64,000 nt of DNA from Gammaproteobacteria bacterium (GTDB lineage Bacteria; Pseudomonadota; Gammaproteobacteria; GRL18). The DNA lies in NCBI GenBank assembly GCA_016744375.1, contig JADGEM010000009.1:1-64000 (forward strand), read 5' to 3'. This document shows, in pieces, positions 38,086-48,053 of this stretch. The notes under the pieces are model-generated. The model had not been told where the DNA came from. It saw nothing but the letters and a program-made list of their open reading frames with translations, and made no database searches. How positions within the stretch are numbered: position 1 is the stretch's first letter; every line of letters begins with the position of its first letter. Position numbers and translations under genes: made by a program.

Positions 38086-38862
38086 CTACAGCTCTCTATC
38101 GTAGGTCATGATGAGCGGGGCATGATCAGAAAAGCGTTGCTCCTTGTAGATTGAGGTAGATTCTAATAAAGGAGCCAATGAAGGTGAAATGACCTGATAG
38201 TCAATACGCCATCCAGTATTATTTGCCCAGGCCTGACCACGATTTGACCACCAGGTGTATTGATGCTCTTCTTTATTCAGCTCTCTAAAGGCATCACAGA
38301 GACCAATTTCATCACCAAAAAGCTGATCCAGCCAGGCTCGCTCTTCCGGCAGACAGCCGGAACGTTTTTTATTGCCATTGAAATTTTTAATATCAATTCT
38401 TTTATGAACAATGTTCCAATCGCCGCAAATGATGAATTGACGGGAGCTCTGAGCCATCTCTTTAAGCATCGGGCTTATTTTATCTAAAAATTCCATTTTT
38501 AAAATCTGGCGCTCATCTTTAGAAGAGCCAGAGGGCAGGTATAATGAAGCAATGCTCAAATCACCAAAATCAGCCTGAATATAACGGCCTTCGTTATCGG
38601 CAACCTCCCAGCCTAGCCCGGTGGTGATAATATCGGGTTCTTTTTTGCTATAGATAGCTGTCCCGCTGTAGCCTTTTTTCTGGGCATCAAAAAAATAACG
38701 AAAATATCCGGCAGGGGAGAAAACAGGTGCATCTAATTGATCAAGTTGAGCCTTAGTTTCCTGAATACAGACTACATCGGGTGATTCCTCCTGCATCCAT
38801 TCAAAAAAACCTTTTTTTGCTGCCGCGCGTATACCATTGAGATTTGCAGAAATGACTTTCAT
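38086..38862 (-). CDS. xthA: exodeoxyribonuclease III
   Basis: The 258-aa protein is a full-length ExoIII/AP endonuclease: start KVISANLNGIRAA, metal-binding Glu in CIQETKAQ, GDWNIVH motif, WWSNRGQAW, and the catalytic end SDHAPLI. It repairs abasic sites. It is divergent from pyrE, sharing an upstream region of about 157 bases. Confidence 0.93.
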   Translation of the reverse strand: MKVISANLNGIRAAAKKGFFEWMQEESPDVVCIQETKAQLDQLDAPVFSPAGYFRYFFDAQKKGYSGTAIYSKKEPDIITTGLGWEVADNEGRYIQADFGDLSIASLYLPSGSSKDERQILKMEFLDKISPMLKEMAQSSRQFIICGDWNIVHKRIDIKNFNGNKKRSGCLPEERAWLDQLFGDEIGLCDAFRELNKEEHQYTWWSNRGQAWANNTGWRIDYQVISPSLAPLLESTSIYKEQRFSDHAPLIMTYDREL

Positions 38863-39019
38863 AATGTATTTTATCGATGCTCTTATATTAAGTTGAAGAC
38901 TCTTCTATTTTTGGCGTGTATTAAAGAAAGAGGCGCTATTATAACTCAAGCTGAGGTATAATTCACCGAATCAAATAATCCAATTCAATCAAGTCATCGA
39001 AGAGAAAGCAGGTTAAACA

Positions 39020-39661
39020 ATGCAAAATTACCAACACGATTTTATAAAATTTGCTATTAACAAGGGAGTGCTTCGCTTTGGTGAATTTACTCTAAAATCC
39101 GGGCGTATAAGCCCTTATTTTTTTAACAGCGGTCTATTTGACACCGGAGGCTCTCTGGCAAATTTGGGTCGTTTTTATGCCAGTGCTATTATTGATAATC
39201 AAATTGAGTTTGATATGCTTTTTGGCCCGGCTTATAAAGGCATTCCACTGGCTTCAACCTGTTCAATTGCCCTGGCTGATGAACATGATCGTGATCTGCC
39301 CTATAGTTTTAATCGAAAAGAAGCAAAAGATCATGGTGAAGGCGGTACAATTGTCGGTGCTGCTCTTCAAGGCAAGGTTATGATCATTGATGATGTTATT
39401 TCAGCGGGCACCTCTGTTCGTGAATCCATCGAGCTGATTAATCAGGCAAAGGCGACACCTGCGGGTGTTGTCATTGCACTGGATCGGCAGGAGTTGGGAA
39501 AAGGGGATGTTTCTGCTATTGCTGAAATTGAAAAAAATTATAATATGCCTGTGACCAGCATCATTAAGCTGGAACACTTGATCCTTTTTCTTAAGGACAA
39601 TCCTGATATGGCACAATATTACGATAAGATTCAGGCTTATCGGGATCAATATGGGGCATAG
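39020..39661 (+). CDS. pyrE: orotate phosphoribosyltransferase
   Basis: The 213-aa protein joins orotate to PRPP in pyrimidine synthesis. Family marks: [21 protein letters not shown], the flexible loop [13 protein letters not shown] and the PRPP motif [19 protein letters not shown] precedes the ATG. It is followed at once by an inverted-repeat element, so its 3' transcript may be modified by that insertion. Confidence 0.96.
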   Translation: MQNYQHDFIKFAINKGVLRFGEFTLKSGRISPYFFNSGLFDTGGSLANLGRFYASAIIDNQIEFDMLFGPAYKGIPLASTCSIALADEHDRDLPYSFNRKEAKDHGEGGTIVGAALQGKVMIIDDVISAGTSVRESIELINQAKATPAGVVIALDRQELGKGDVSAIAEIEKNYNMPVTSIIKLEHLILFLKDNPDMAQYYDKIQAYRDQYGA

Positions 39662-39774
39662 TAGAGAGTTATCTGAATAGTTGCTGCGCTACCATAGCGG
39701 TAATTGAGTTTGATTTAAAATCAAAAGACAAAGCAGGAATAGCGTTCGAATAAGCGCATATAAAACGACTGCAA

Positions 39775-39878
39775 GGTGAATCAGTGCAACCAACTGGGGA
39801 CGCTGCAAGTACGTCCATGTAACGCTTGCTGTCGCCATCCATGGCTCCAAACACCCCATTTGGTTGTACCGATTCACC
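39775..39878. repeat. first long hairpin of the composite element
   Basis: Arms 39775-39799 (GGTGAATCAGTGCAACCAAC start) and 39854-39878 (ending CGATTCACC) pair with about four mismatches over 25 bases. The enclosed core read on the minus strand is TGTTTGGA...CAAGCGTTACATGG...GCAGCGTCC. Confidence 0.75.
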
Positions 39879-40044
39879 TCACACACTCTTAAGGCATTTA
39901 TTCTCACTTGGAGCGTCCAAAGTCAAAAGCTAAGAAAAAGAGAATCATTGTTGTCCGTGAGTTGTATGACTACAGGCCTTATAAATTCTCTGCTTTGCTT
40001 TTGGACAACACCAGAGAGGGCAATTGAGGTAGAAGAGTGTACCT

Positions 40045-40144
40045 GAGACTGGTTCGTCTAACTGGGGTGTTTGAAAACAGGGACGTTTTCAACAAGCGCT
40101 ACAGGGAAGTACTCGCAGCGTCCCCAGTTAGACGAACCAGTCTC
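40045..40144. repeat. second long hairpin of the composite element
   Basis: A perfect 23-bp inverted repeat (40045-40067 and 40122-40144, arm starting GAGACTGGTTCGTC). The arms differ from those of the first hairpin, but the core read on the plus strand is the same motif: TGTTTGAA...CAAGCGCTACAGGG...GCAGCGTCC. A conserved loop with compensating arms suggests a selected secondary structure. Confidence 0.85.
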
Positions 40145-40238
40145 GGGTGCAATCGGCAGGCTCAACCTTTGCCCGAACGCCTCTTTTCTTTTGATTTTAA
40201 GCCATACTCAAATTACCGCTATGGTAGTCAACCTGACA

Positions 40239-41459
40239 CTATAACCCGGAACGAACTAGCTCTTCTTTTTCCCCCTGAGTCAGCACAATAGGGTTTGTCT
40301 GCATGCTACTGGGACTGATGTTCTCTACCAGTCTGGGGATATCAGCTTCGCTAATACCATAGGTTGATAAGGGTTCTAATGACATTTGCTGACTCCAGTC
40401 AGATAATAGTCTTAACAATTCCTCATGAGCTTGAGTTTCTGTGAGTTCATTTTTCTGGGTGAGCAGGCGACCAATATGTGCATAGCGCTGCAGGCCTGGA
40501 TTTTTGGGATCTCGCTCCAACATAGCCTTAATATTAATTCGGGTTGCTTCTGCAAGCAAAGTACCGCAGGCCATGCCGTGTGGGATTGGGAAAAAAGCAC
40601 CCAGAGGTGATGCCAGTCCATGAACACTGCCCAATCCAACCTGAGCCAGTGTGATACCGGAAATCAATGCGGCATAGGCCATATTGATGCGTGCTTGATT
40701 TATCTCATTTGAGCTTGAATCAGTTTGTGATAATTTATTGCTGCTGTGATACCAGAGTAATAAGCTGTCACGAACCCGCTCGATGCCGCTGAGGGCCAGG
40801 GCGTCAGTGAATGGATTGGCCTTAGTTGATAAATATGATTCCATTAACTGGGTCAGGGCATCCATACCATTGGCAGCGATCAGTGCTTTGGGACAACTTG
40901 CTAATAAGTCAGGGTCGATGATGGCGTGCTGAGGAATTAATTGTTCATCTCGAAATGATTTCTTATAGCCTTCGGTACCTATATTGCTTAAGACTGAATT
41001 TTTTGTTGCCTCACTACCGGTACCAGCGGTGGTTGGTACGGCAATAAAAGGGAGGGCCGGACCAGTGTATTTTTTCCCTGCACCGACGCCTTCCAGATAG
41101 TCCATAACAGAATCACCACTGTGCAGTAGGCCGCTGATGGCTTTACCGCTGTCTAGGGCACTGCCGCCGCCAATGGCGACCACGCATTGAATATGACTAT
41201 CAAAGAATTGCTTGACGGTTTGATCAATAAATTGAGGGGAAGGTTCGCCGCTGATCGTGGTGTGAAACCACTGGATTTGATGGTTTTCTAATTCAGTAAT
41301 GAGCTCATCCCATTGTGGTGAGAGATAGAAGGATTGTCTGCCGGTGATGAGCAGGACGGTTCGCCCATAGGGAGTAATTATTTGTGGGAGTCGCTTAATG
41401 CGTCCGGAACCAAATTCAATTCGAGGAAAAAGAGACAGGCAAAATGAAGGATTTAACAT
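40239..41459 (-). CDS. iron-containing alcohol dehydrogenase
   Basis: The 406-aa protein belongs to the group III alcohol dehydrogenases. It has the nucleotide-binding GGGSALDSGKAI, the AVPTTAGTGSEAT motif and the metal-binding histidines in SVHGLASPLGAFFPIPHGMACG. It would oxidise alcohols or reduce aldehydes with NAD(P). The true substrate cannot be read. The gene ends 12 bases from the inverted-repeat element, whose insertion may have altered its 3' end. Confidence 0.9.
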   Translation of the reverse strand: MLNPSFCLSLFPRIEFGSGRIKRLPQIITPYGRTVLLITGRQSFYLSPQWDELITELENHQIQWFHTTISGEPSPQFIDQTVKQFFDSHIQCVVAIGGGSALDSGKAISGLLHSGDSVMDYLEGVGAGKKYTGPALPFIAVPTTAGTGSEATKNSVLSNIGTEGYKKSFRDEQLIPQHAIIDPDLLASCPKALIAANGMDALTQLMESYLSTKANPFTDALALSGIERVRDSLLLWYHSSNKLSQTDSSSNEINQARINMAYAALISGITLAQVGLGSVHGLASPLGAFFPIPHGMACGTLLAEATRINIKAMLERDPKNPGLQRYAHIGRLLTQKNELTETQAHEELLRLLSDWSQQMSLEPLSTYGISEADIPRLVENISPSSMQTNPIVLTQGEKEELVRSGL

Positions 41460-41713
41460 ATAATTCCAGTGTTTTAAATGGTTTATTGATGCTTTTACTC
41501 CCAGAACTGCGTGAGAATACAGACATATGCTTGCTTATTATACAGAATTCGGACTCTGTATTTGGGGCTTATAGGGTTTTTTAGGATTGAAATTTATAAT
41601 ATATTGTGTATCATTATATCATGAATGGCTAATATAGATTCCCTACATAATAAATAAAAGAATACTCACAGAGTTGCAAGTGGGGAACAGTGAATTTTAA
41701 AAAGGATAACACA

Positions 41714-42664
41714 TTGAAAATTTGTATCATTGGAGGTACAGGATTTGTCGGGACTCATCTGATCACCACTCTTGTGAACTGTGGACACCAGATTAAGGTC
41801 ATTACCAGAAGGCCTGAACGTCATCGTCATTTAAGAACCTTATCCACTGTTAAAATTGTCGATATTGATTTTTTTGGCAACAAAATTCTAGAGCGTCAGA
41901 TTGACACTTACGATGTCGTGATTAATCTTGCGGGTATCTTAAATCCTTCTGGCCTGAATACCTTTGAACAGGTGCATGAAAACGTGGCACTTAGAATTGC
42001 AGAGGCGACAAAAGCCGTAGGGACACCACGGTTGCTGCATATGAGTGCTTTGAATGCTGATGAAAATGCAAGCAGTGAATATCTACGCTCCAAGGGGCGT
42101 GCGCGGGATAAAATCCTCGCCATTGATGGCTTGAATGTCACTACTTTTTCGCCCTCGGTTATTTTTGGTGAGGCTGATAGTTTTTTTAATCGTTTTGCAC
42201 AATTATTAATAATAATGCCGGGTATTTTTCCTCTAACCTGTGCCAGCGCACGATTTGCCCCAATTTTTATTGGTGATGTTGTTGATGCTTTTATTAATAG
42301 TATTGATAACCCTGAAACTTATGGTAAAAATTACAATCTTTGCGGTCCAGAGTCATATTCTTTAAAAGAGCTGGTTCAGTTTACAGCCAGACAAATCAAT
42401 AGCAATTGTACTATTTTGCCTTTGAATCGTTTTTTCTCAAAACCTTTGGCCTCCCTTATGGGTCTCTTTCCTGGTGCACCGATTACTCTGGATAACTACA
42501 AGAGTATGAGTGTTGATAGTGTCTGTACTGAAGCCACCCAAAATGAAACAAATCGCGAGTTGGGCCTTACACTACGTAGTATTGAGAGTGTTGTACCTCA
42601 ATACCTTGGGGGCAAGGATTTTTCTGGAAAAATGGATTATTTTAGAAAAAAATCAAGACGTTAA
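41714..42664 (+). CDS. NDUFA9-like NAD(P)-binding epimerase-type protein
   Basis: A TTG at 41714 with AAAGGA upstream gives 316 aa and places the Rossmann motif (IIGGTGFVGTHL) directly at the N-terminus as usual; a GTG at 41690, also with a possible site, adds eight residues. It is an atypical short-chain dehydrogenase of the complex I NDUFA9 subfamily. The usual YxxxK is replaced by YLRSKGRARD. Bacterial members are of unknown substrate and may be linked to quinones or respiration. Monocistronic. Confidence 0.75.
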   Translation: MKICIIGGTGFVGTHLITTLVNCGHQIKVITRRPERHRHLRTLSTVKIVDIDFFGNKILERQIDTYDVVINLAGILNPSGLNTFEQVHENVALRIAEATKAVGTPRLLHMSALNADENASSEYLRSKGRARDKILAIDGLNVTTFSPSVIFGEADSFFNRFAQLLIIMPGIFPLTCASARFAPIFIGDVVDAFINSIDNPETYGKNYNLCGPESYSLKELVQFTARQINSNCTILPLNRFFSKPLASLMGLFPGAPITLDNYKSMSVDSVCTEATQNETNRELGLTLRSIESVVPQYLGGKDFSGKMDYFRKKSRR

Positions 42665-42973
42665 TTGTCGAATGTTATTTGATACACGGTATCGGAAATC
42701 ACTATAATTCCCATGTGCTGCATGGGAAGACATACAGTCGTTTGAGATGCATCTATGCTAATGCTGGTACTATTTATTAGCACTATGCAAAAATCCTTTC
42801 TAAATTTTATTCTGCAATATCATTAATTAAATATTCCAACGGGATATTTTTTGGCATAATACCGGTTCATCACATCATTGTGTGTTTTACATGATTTTGT
42901 AATGAATTCTATCTTCTGGAATAATTAAGTCCGGTCTTCAAAGTGAAATGGCAGCAAATAGTTATTAATTGTT
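42665..42973. other. 309-base gap before cca
   Basis: No gene is seen. An 8-bp hairpin (TTCCCATG 42708-42715 / CATGGGAA 42721-42728) lies 44 bases after the upstream stop and may end that transcript, though no T run follows. The rest is AT-rich and probably holds the cca promoter. Confidence 0.45.
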
Positions 42974-44194
42974 ATGAAAATTTATAAAGTCGGTGGTGCT
43001 GTCAGAGATAAACTGCTCAACAGAAATGTGGTTGATCATGACTATGTGGTTGTTGGTGCAACCATAGAAGAAATGCTAGCCTCAGGTTATACCGCTGTTG
43101 GTAAAGATTTCCCCGTTTTCCTGCACCCGGAAACTCATGAAGAATATGCTCTGGCCAGAACTGAGCGTAAAGTGGCCAGAGGATATCATGGTTTTGAGTT
43201 TTATGCGGCGGCTGATGTCACTCTGGAAGATGATCTGATACGCCGGGATTTGACAATTAACGCCATTGCTGAAGATGAATCTGGTACTCTTTATGATCCT
43301 TATCATGGTATTGATGATCTTAATAAGCGTGTATTAAGGCATGTTTCACCTTCATTTGCTGAAGACCCTTTGCGGGTACTCAGAGTGGCGCGTTTTGCTG
43401 CCCGGTATGCAGATTATGGCTTTACCATTGCGCCTGAAACAATGGCGATGATGAGGTGTCTGGTGGATCATGATGAGGTGGATGCTCTGGTTGCTGAACG
43501 TGTCTGGCAGGAAGTTGAAAAAGCACTTGCCGATGATAATCCTCGCCTCTTTTTTGAGGTGCTCAGGCAGTGTGGTGCACTGGCCCGCCTTTTTCCCGAA
43601 ATAGAGCAACTATTTGGTGTACCACAATCTCCGCAATGGCACCCTGAAATTGATACGGGTCTTCATACTATGATGGTTTTAGAGCAGTCTGCACGCTTAA
43701 GTCCAGAGCCGGTAGTACGATTTGCCGCTTTACTTCATGATCTGGGAAAGGGTATAACCCCTGAGAATGAGTGGCCCAGACATATTGCTCATGAATCCCG
43801 GGGCATTCCTCTGGTTAATGCCGTTTGTCAGCGTATGAAAGTACCAAAACATTATACCGCTCTGGCTTTGCTGGTGGCTGAATTTCACTTGAATTTTCAT
43901 CGCATTGAAGAACTTAAAAATTCTACCGTAGTTGACTTACTCTCACGTTTAGATGCCTTTAGACGTCCGGAACGTTTTGAGTATTTTCTATTGGCCTGTG
44001 AAGCAGACGCGAAGGGAAGAAGCGGTTATGAAAACAGCTCAGATGAAAAAACACAACGCTTTAGACGTTTTTTCAAAGTGGCACAGCAGGTCAACACCGC
44101 GGATATTGTTGCTCAGGGGTTCAAAGGTGTGGCAATTGCGGAGCAATTAAGAATCAAGCGCATTGCAGCGATCAAGGCCGTTAAACTGAATTAA
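42974..44194 (+). CDS. cca: CCA tRNA nucleotidyltransferase with HD domain
   Basis: The 406-aa class II enzyme adds or repairs the CCA end of tRNAs. Seen: KVGGAVRDKLL, the catalytic DHDYVVVG, RRDLTINAIA, EDPLRVLRVARFAARY, and a C-terminal HD phosphohydrolase domain (HDLGKG with HxxxH features) as in E. coli-type enzymes. Its stop overlaps the convergent VanZ-like gene by 4 bases. Confidence 0.96.
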   Translation: MKIYKVGGAVRDKLLNRNVVDHDYVVVGATIEEMLASGYTAVGKDFPVFLHPETHEEYALARTERKVARGYHGFEFYAAADVTLEDDLIRRDLTINAIAEDESGTLYDPYHGIDDLNKRVLRHVSPSFAEDPLRVLRVARFAARYADYGFTIAPETMAMMRCLVDHDEVDALVAERVWQEVEKALADDNPRLFFEVLRQCGALARLFPEIEQLFGVPQSPQWHPEIDTGLHTMMVLEQSARLSPEPVVRFAALLHDLGKGITPENEWPRHIAHESRGIPLVNAVCQRMKVPKHYTALALLVAEFHLNFHRIEELKNSTVVDLLSRLDAFRRPERFEYFLLACEADAKGRSGYENSSDEKTQRFRRFFKVAQQVNTADIVAQGFKGVAIAEQLRIKRIAAIKAVKLN

Positions 44195-44589
44195 CCATTG
44201 AGTAGATGATGCAGGCGTAAATCTATTTTGTGTAAGACTGAAGCAAATGAAGTTCGGGCCAACAAATAGGCGCAGCATGCTCCAAGGCTATTGGCTATTT
44301 CATCCAGCAAATCAAAACTTCGATATGGAGTCATTCCCTGAAGATACTCAATTATCATTCCCAGAATAATTGCACTGGTTAAAATCAAGGTTCGAGTTGC
44401 AGGTTTTTGATAGAGCTGAACAAACCAGCCTACCAGAATAAAATACATTATAAAATGAATGATTTTATCGTTGTGCTCGATTTTTTCAAAATTGCCTTCA
44501 GGAATATTGATGAGAGAGCCAACCAGAATAAGGCCAATATAGATGATGCCAACAATAAACCACTGTTTTTTATAATGCATGCTGTGCAT
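44191..44589 (-). CDS. VanZ-like membrane protein
   Basis: The 132-aa protein has four predicted helices and VanZ-like features (NDKIIHFIMYFILVGW, GMIIEYLQGMTPYRSFDLLDEIANSLGA). VanZ-like proteins are small membrane proteins of unclear function. It lies 9 bases after uppP, a cell-wall lipid gene, and is probably in the same operon. Confidence 0.8.
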   Translation of the reverse strand: MHSMHYKKQWFIVGIIYIGLILVGSLINIPEGNFEKIEHNDKIIHFIMYFILVGWFVQLYQKPATRTLILTSAIILGMIIEYLQGMTPYRSFDLLDEIANSLGACCAYLLARTSFASVLHKIDLRLHHLLNG

Positions 44590-44598
44590 AGGCCAAAG

Positions 44599-45414
44599 CT
44601 ACATAAATATCCAAAATAGAAAGAGTCCCAGGAATAAGCGATAAATGATAAAAGGCATCATTCCTATACTGTCCAGTAACTTTATAAAATAGTGGATACA
44701 AAAATAAGCGCTGATGGCAGATAAACCGACGCCCAGAAAAATATCTAACCAGGGAATATGATTTTCTGACTGGTTTAATTCGACTGTTTTTACCAGGCTT
44801 GCAGCCATAATTAACGGGATGGATAATAAAAAAGAAAAGCGGGCTGCGGCATGTCGGCTCATGCCCATTAATAGTGCAGCGGTAATTGTAATACCTGAAC
44901 GGGATGTGCCAGGTACCAACGCCAAAGCCTGGGCAAATCCAATAAATAAAATAATTTTTAAATTAAGCTGGTGCTCTGTGCGCAGTTTAATTTTGCTGAC
45001 CATTTGTTTTTGGACTTTTGCATCAGCATACCAGAGAAGTAAACCAAAAATAATCGTTGTGCAGGCAATTATCATGGGATTACGCAGATGTTCGGCGTAA
45101 TCATTGATGAGTAGCCCAAACACCCCGGCTGGAATTGTACCAAGAATGACCCCCCAGGCAAGCAGACTATCGCCAGTGGTTTGTTTTAATTGAATGGATT
45201 TTATCCAGTCAAGGAATAAAGGCTGAATGTCTTTGCGAAAATACCATAAAACAGCAGTAAGTGTGCCAAAATGGGTGGCGACATCAAATGCCAAGCCCTG
45301 ATCTTGCCAACCTAAAAGTTGGGGAACCAGAATCAAATGTGCAGAACTTGATATAGGCAGAAACTCACTCAATCCCTGAACCAGAGCCAACACAATAATT
45401 TGAATTAAATCCAT
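44599..45414 (-). CDS. uppP: undecaprenyl-diphosphatase
   Basis: The 271-aa membrane enzyme (BacA type) recycles the C55 lipid carrier for cell-wall synthesis. The two active-site motifs are present: GLSEFLPISSSAHL near residue 14 and PGTSRSG near 170, with eight predicted helices. It lies 71 bases after the MidA-like gene on the same strand. Confidence 0.95.
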   Translation of the reverse strand: MDLIQIIVLALVQGLSEFLPISSSAHLILVPQLLGWQDQGLAFDVATHFGTLTAVLWYFRKDIQPLFLDWIKSIQLKQTTGDSLLAWGVILGTIPAGVFGLLINDYAEHLRNPMIIACTTIIFGLLLWYADAKVQKQMVSKIKLRTEHQLNLKIILFIGFAQALALVPGTSRSGITITAALLMGMSRHAAARFSFLLSIPLIMAASLVKTVELNQSENHIPWLDIFLGVGLSAISAYFCIHYFIKLLDSIGMMPFIIYRLFLGLFLFWIFM

Positions 45415-45485
45415 ATCTGTCCGTTAAGATCTTCAGCTAATAAAAAGCCTTCAGCATGATTTTATCCTGGATAAGAGTTGTCCAT

Positions 45486-46712
45486 TTATAAACGATTTTG
45501 GAAGTTCTTAAACTGAAAGGCAGGTAATGATAGCCTTTTGTCTTTAGCAAGTAAAATAACTTTAAACAACTCTCCCATTTCTTCGGGCAGGGTCAATATT
45601 TTTATCTGTCTTGCGACTTCAGAAAAATGCAGGACATCATCCGGGTTCAAATCACGGGTTAACTCAACCAGACCTCCTGCCATTAAGAAGTGTGCCTGAG
45701 TTGTAAAACCACAAACAATGAGCCCTGAATCAGTGGCTGCATGAGCAATGCTGCTGAAATTAACATGGGCAGTAATGTCCTGCAGGCCGGGAAGATAAAA
45801 TGGATCATCATGTCGGTGATGTTGATAATGGCACATTAAAGTGCCCATTGAGCGCTGTGGGTGATAATATTCCAGAGCAGTATAGCCATAATCCACTAAT
45901 AAAATGGCGCCGGATCCTAAAATATCGGCAATGGTTTTTACCCAGTCAATGGCCTGTAAATTAACTTCTGTGATATAGGATGTTCCTGGTTTATCGTTGA
46001 GGTGAGCCTGATCATGGTGTAATGATTTTATCTCATCTGCAATTTTTTTCAGGCGATTATTTTTTGGGGCGGCATCCTGCCAGATAAAATGTCCAGCCTC
46101 ACTCATAGAGACATAGCGCTCCAAAATGACATCGGAGTCTAGTTTCAGCAGGTGCACCGGCATTGCGTCCAGCAATTCATTGGCAATAATTATTCCGTTG
46201 AATGGTTTGTCAGGTAGGCTGTCAAGCCATACAAAGCGATCAGATAAATGTGGGATGCGAGTTTGAATTGCCTGATGCTGGCGCTCTCGTAAATCGGCAC
46301 TTAATTCCAGAATGAGATATTGTTCTGGTAATTGTGACTGTTTTTCTAGTTCAAGAATGAGTTCAATGGCCATAACACCTGAGCCTGCACCCACTTCCAG
46401 CAAAACCAGTTGTTGCGTCTGCTGCATGATTTGGATGCATTGTAATGCCAGACATTGAGAAAAAATTGGGGAAATTTCAGGGGCAGTAATGAAATCACCC
46501 TGTTGACCAAATTTTTTTAGCCCGGCACTATAATAACCCAGCCCTGGGGCATAGAGTGCCAGGTTCATATAGTCGGCAAAAGTGATTTTGCCATTATTTG
46601 CTTTTATCTTTTCCTGGATAAGAATTTTTAGTCGATCACTATGTGCTTTTGTCTCAGAGGATGGCTCAGGAAAAGTATTCTGATTTGAGTTTGTTTTGGT
46701 TTCTTTAGGCAT
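45486..46712 (-). CDS. MidA/NDUFAF7-family SAM-dependent methyltransferase
   Basis: The 408-aa protein matches the MidA family, whose mitochondrial member NDUFAF7 methylates an arginine in complex I. Seen: FADYMNLALYAPGLGYYSAG, GDFITAPEISPIF, SAM motif LLEVGAGSGVMA and ANELLDAMPV. The bacterial substrate is unknown. The NDUFA9-like gene at 41.7 kb is a second complex-I-type accessory factor nearby. Confidence 0.88.
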   Translation of the reverse strand: MPKETKTNSNQNTFPEPSSETKAHSDRLKILIQEKIKANNGKITFADYMNLALYAPGLGYYSAGLKKFGQQGDFITAPEISPIFSQCLALQCIQIMQQTQQLVLLEVGAGSGVMAIELILELEKQSQLPEQYLILELSADLRERQHQAIQTRIPHLSDRFVWLDSLPDKPFNGIIIANELLDAMPVHLLKLDSDVILERYVSMSEAGHFIWQDAAPKNNRLKKIADEIKSLHHDQAHLNDKPGTSYITEVNLQAIDWVKTIADILGSGAILLVDYGYTALEYYHPQRSMGTLMCHYQHHRHDDPFYLPGLQDITAHVNFSSIAHAATDSGLIVCGFTTQAHFLMAGGLVELTRDLNPDDVLHFSEVARQIKILTLPEEMGELFKVILLAKDKRLSLPAFQFKNFQNRL

Positions 46713-46823
46713 AAAGGCTTTTATTGGGCTATTGTGGTGATCCAGTCTCGTTTTCTCAGGTTGTTATATTATGCTAGACTTGTTTGCTAACATCCACTAA
46801 TACACACAGGAAACCCACTCTTA

Positions 46824-47591
46824 ATGGAAACAATTGATGAGATGCTCAAAAGTGATTTGACGGATAAAGTGGTGTTGATCACTGGTGGCGCTCAGAGAGT
46901 CGGGGCAATGACAGCACGTTTGTTACACGCTGCAGGTGCAAATATTCTATTGCACTACCGTCATTCACGGCAACAGGCACTGAGCTTGCAAACGGAGCTG
47001 CATGAAACTCGAAAAAATTCTGTGGTTCTGGTTCAGGCAGATTTACTGGAAACTGCCAAGCTGAAAGGCCTTGTTGAACAGAGCCTGGAACAATGGGGTC
47101 GGCTGGATATTTTAGTGAATAATGCCTCCAGTTTTTACCAGACTCCGATGGGGACTGTCACTGAAAAACACTGGGATGATCTTATCGGCAGCAATATGAA
47201 GGCTCCATTTTTTTTATCGCAAATAGCAGCACCTCATTTAGAAAAACAACAAGGCTGTATCATTAATATTGTTGATATCCATGCCGAAAGACCGATGGAA
47301 GGACATAGTGTTTATAATATGGCTAAAGCGGGACTTGCCATGCTAGTAAAAACACTGGCTTTTGAATTGGGGCCTGATATTCGGGTTAATGGCGTTGCTC
47401 CTGGAGCAATTATGTGGCCTTCTGCGGAGATGGATGAAGTAACAAAGCAGCGCATTGTTTCACGTACCTATTTAAAGCGTAAGGGGGCGGCAGAAGATAT
47501 TGCCAAAACCGTTCTGTTCCTGGCAAGCAATGCCGGCTATATTACCGGACAGATTATCGCCGTTGATGGCGGACGTTCGTTATATTTATAA
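46824..47591 (+). CDS. pteridine-reductase-like short-chain dehydrogenase
   Basis: The 255-aa SDR has the variant dinucleotide motif TGGAQRVG typical of pteridine reductases (Arg in place of the usual Gly), NNAS, and an active site in YNMAKAG. It probably reduces dihydropterins or dihydrofolate with NADPH, like FolM. A folate-pathway fusion gene lies 3.4 kb downstream. It is followed 35 bases later by the RidA gene. Confidence 0.85.
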   Translation: METIDEMLKSDLTDKVVLITGGAQRVGAMTARLLHAAGANILLHYRHSRQQALSLQTELHETRKNSVVLVQADLLETAKLKGLVEQSLEQWGRLDILVNNASSFYQTPMGTVTEKHWDDLIGSNMKAPFFLSQIAAPHLEKQQGCIINIVDIHAERPMEGHSVYNMAKAGLAMLVKTLAFELGPDIRVNGVAPGAIMWPSAEMDEVTKQRIVSRTYLKRKGAAEDIAKTVLFLASNAGYITGQIIAVDGGRSLYL

Positions 47592-47626
47592 TTGTGTTTA
47601 TTAACAATATTTATTAAGGAAAAACC

Positions 47627-48007
47627 ATGACCAGAGAAATAATTTCAACAGATAAAGCACCCCAGGCTATCGGTACTTATTCACAGGCTGTCAAGGTTGG
47701 AAGTACGGTTTATCTTTCCGGACAGATCCCATTGATTCCAGAAACTATGGAAATGGTAGAAGGCAATATGGAGGCCCAAATTGTACGCGTTTTTGATAAT
47801 TTAACTGCAGTTGCACAGGCTGCTGGCGGTGATTTGAATGATATTGTAAAACTCAATATCTTTTTGACTGACCTGGGGAATTTTCCATTAGTGAATGAAG
47901 TGATGGCCCATTATTTTACTCAGCCCTATCCTGCCAGAGCAGCAATTGGTGTGGCTTCATTGCCTAAAGCTGCGGGCGTTGAAATGGATGCTGTAATGGC
48001 CTTATAA
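47627..48007 (+). CDS. ridA: RidA family enamine/imine deaminase
   Basis: The 126-aa protein is a standard Rid[20 protein letters not shown] start, LSGQIPL, the substrate-binding Arg in [15 protein letters not shown] and Glu in VEMDAV. It hydrolyses reactive 2-aminoacrylate-type intermediates. AAGGAAAA precedes the ATG. Confidence 0.93.
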   Translation: MTREIISTDKAPQAIGTYSQAVKVGSTVYLSGQIPLIPETMEMVEGNMEAQIVRVFDNLTAVAQAAGGDLNDIVKLNIFLTDLGNFPLVNEVMAHYFTQPYPARAAIGVASLPKAAGVEMDAVMAL

Positions 48008-48053
48008 CGACAGTCTTTTCCCTGTCACATGCAGTTACCTTAAAACGGCCAGC

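Larger units (their letters stand above)
39689..40227. mobile_element. 539-bp composite inverted-repeat element (MITE-like)
   Basis: The ends are a perfect 16-bp inverted repeat (CTACCATAGCGGTAAT, 39689-39704 and 40212-40227), and partial similarity extends inward through a TTAAAATCAAAAGA segment. Each half contains a large hairpin whose loop carries one copy of the same core, ending in GCAGCGTCCCCA on the appropriate strand; the copies are in opposite orientation. The centre (about 39880-40040) is unique and includes GTTGTCC...GGACAAC. No transposase is encoded. It lies between the pyrE and alcohol dehydrogenase genes. A target duplication is not obvious. Confidence 0.7.

Noticed and set aside
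39669-40291. ORFs inside the composite element sharing a KRYMDVLAASPV-type peptide
   Set aside because: The shared peptide is the translation of the repeated hairpin core. The two ORFs differ outside it, and both arms pair as DNA, so structure explains the similarity better than coding.
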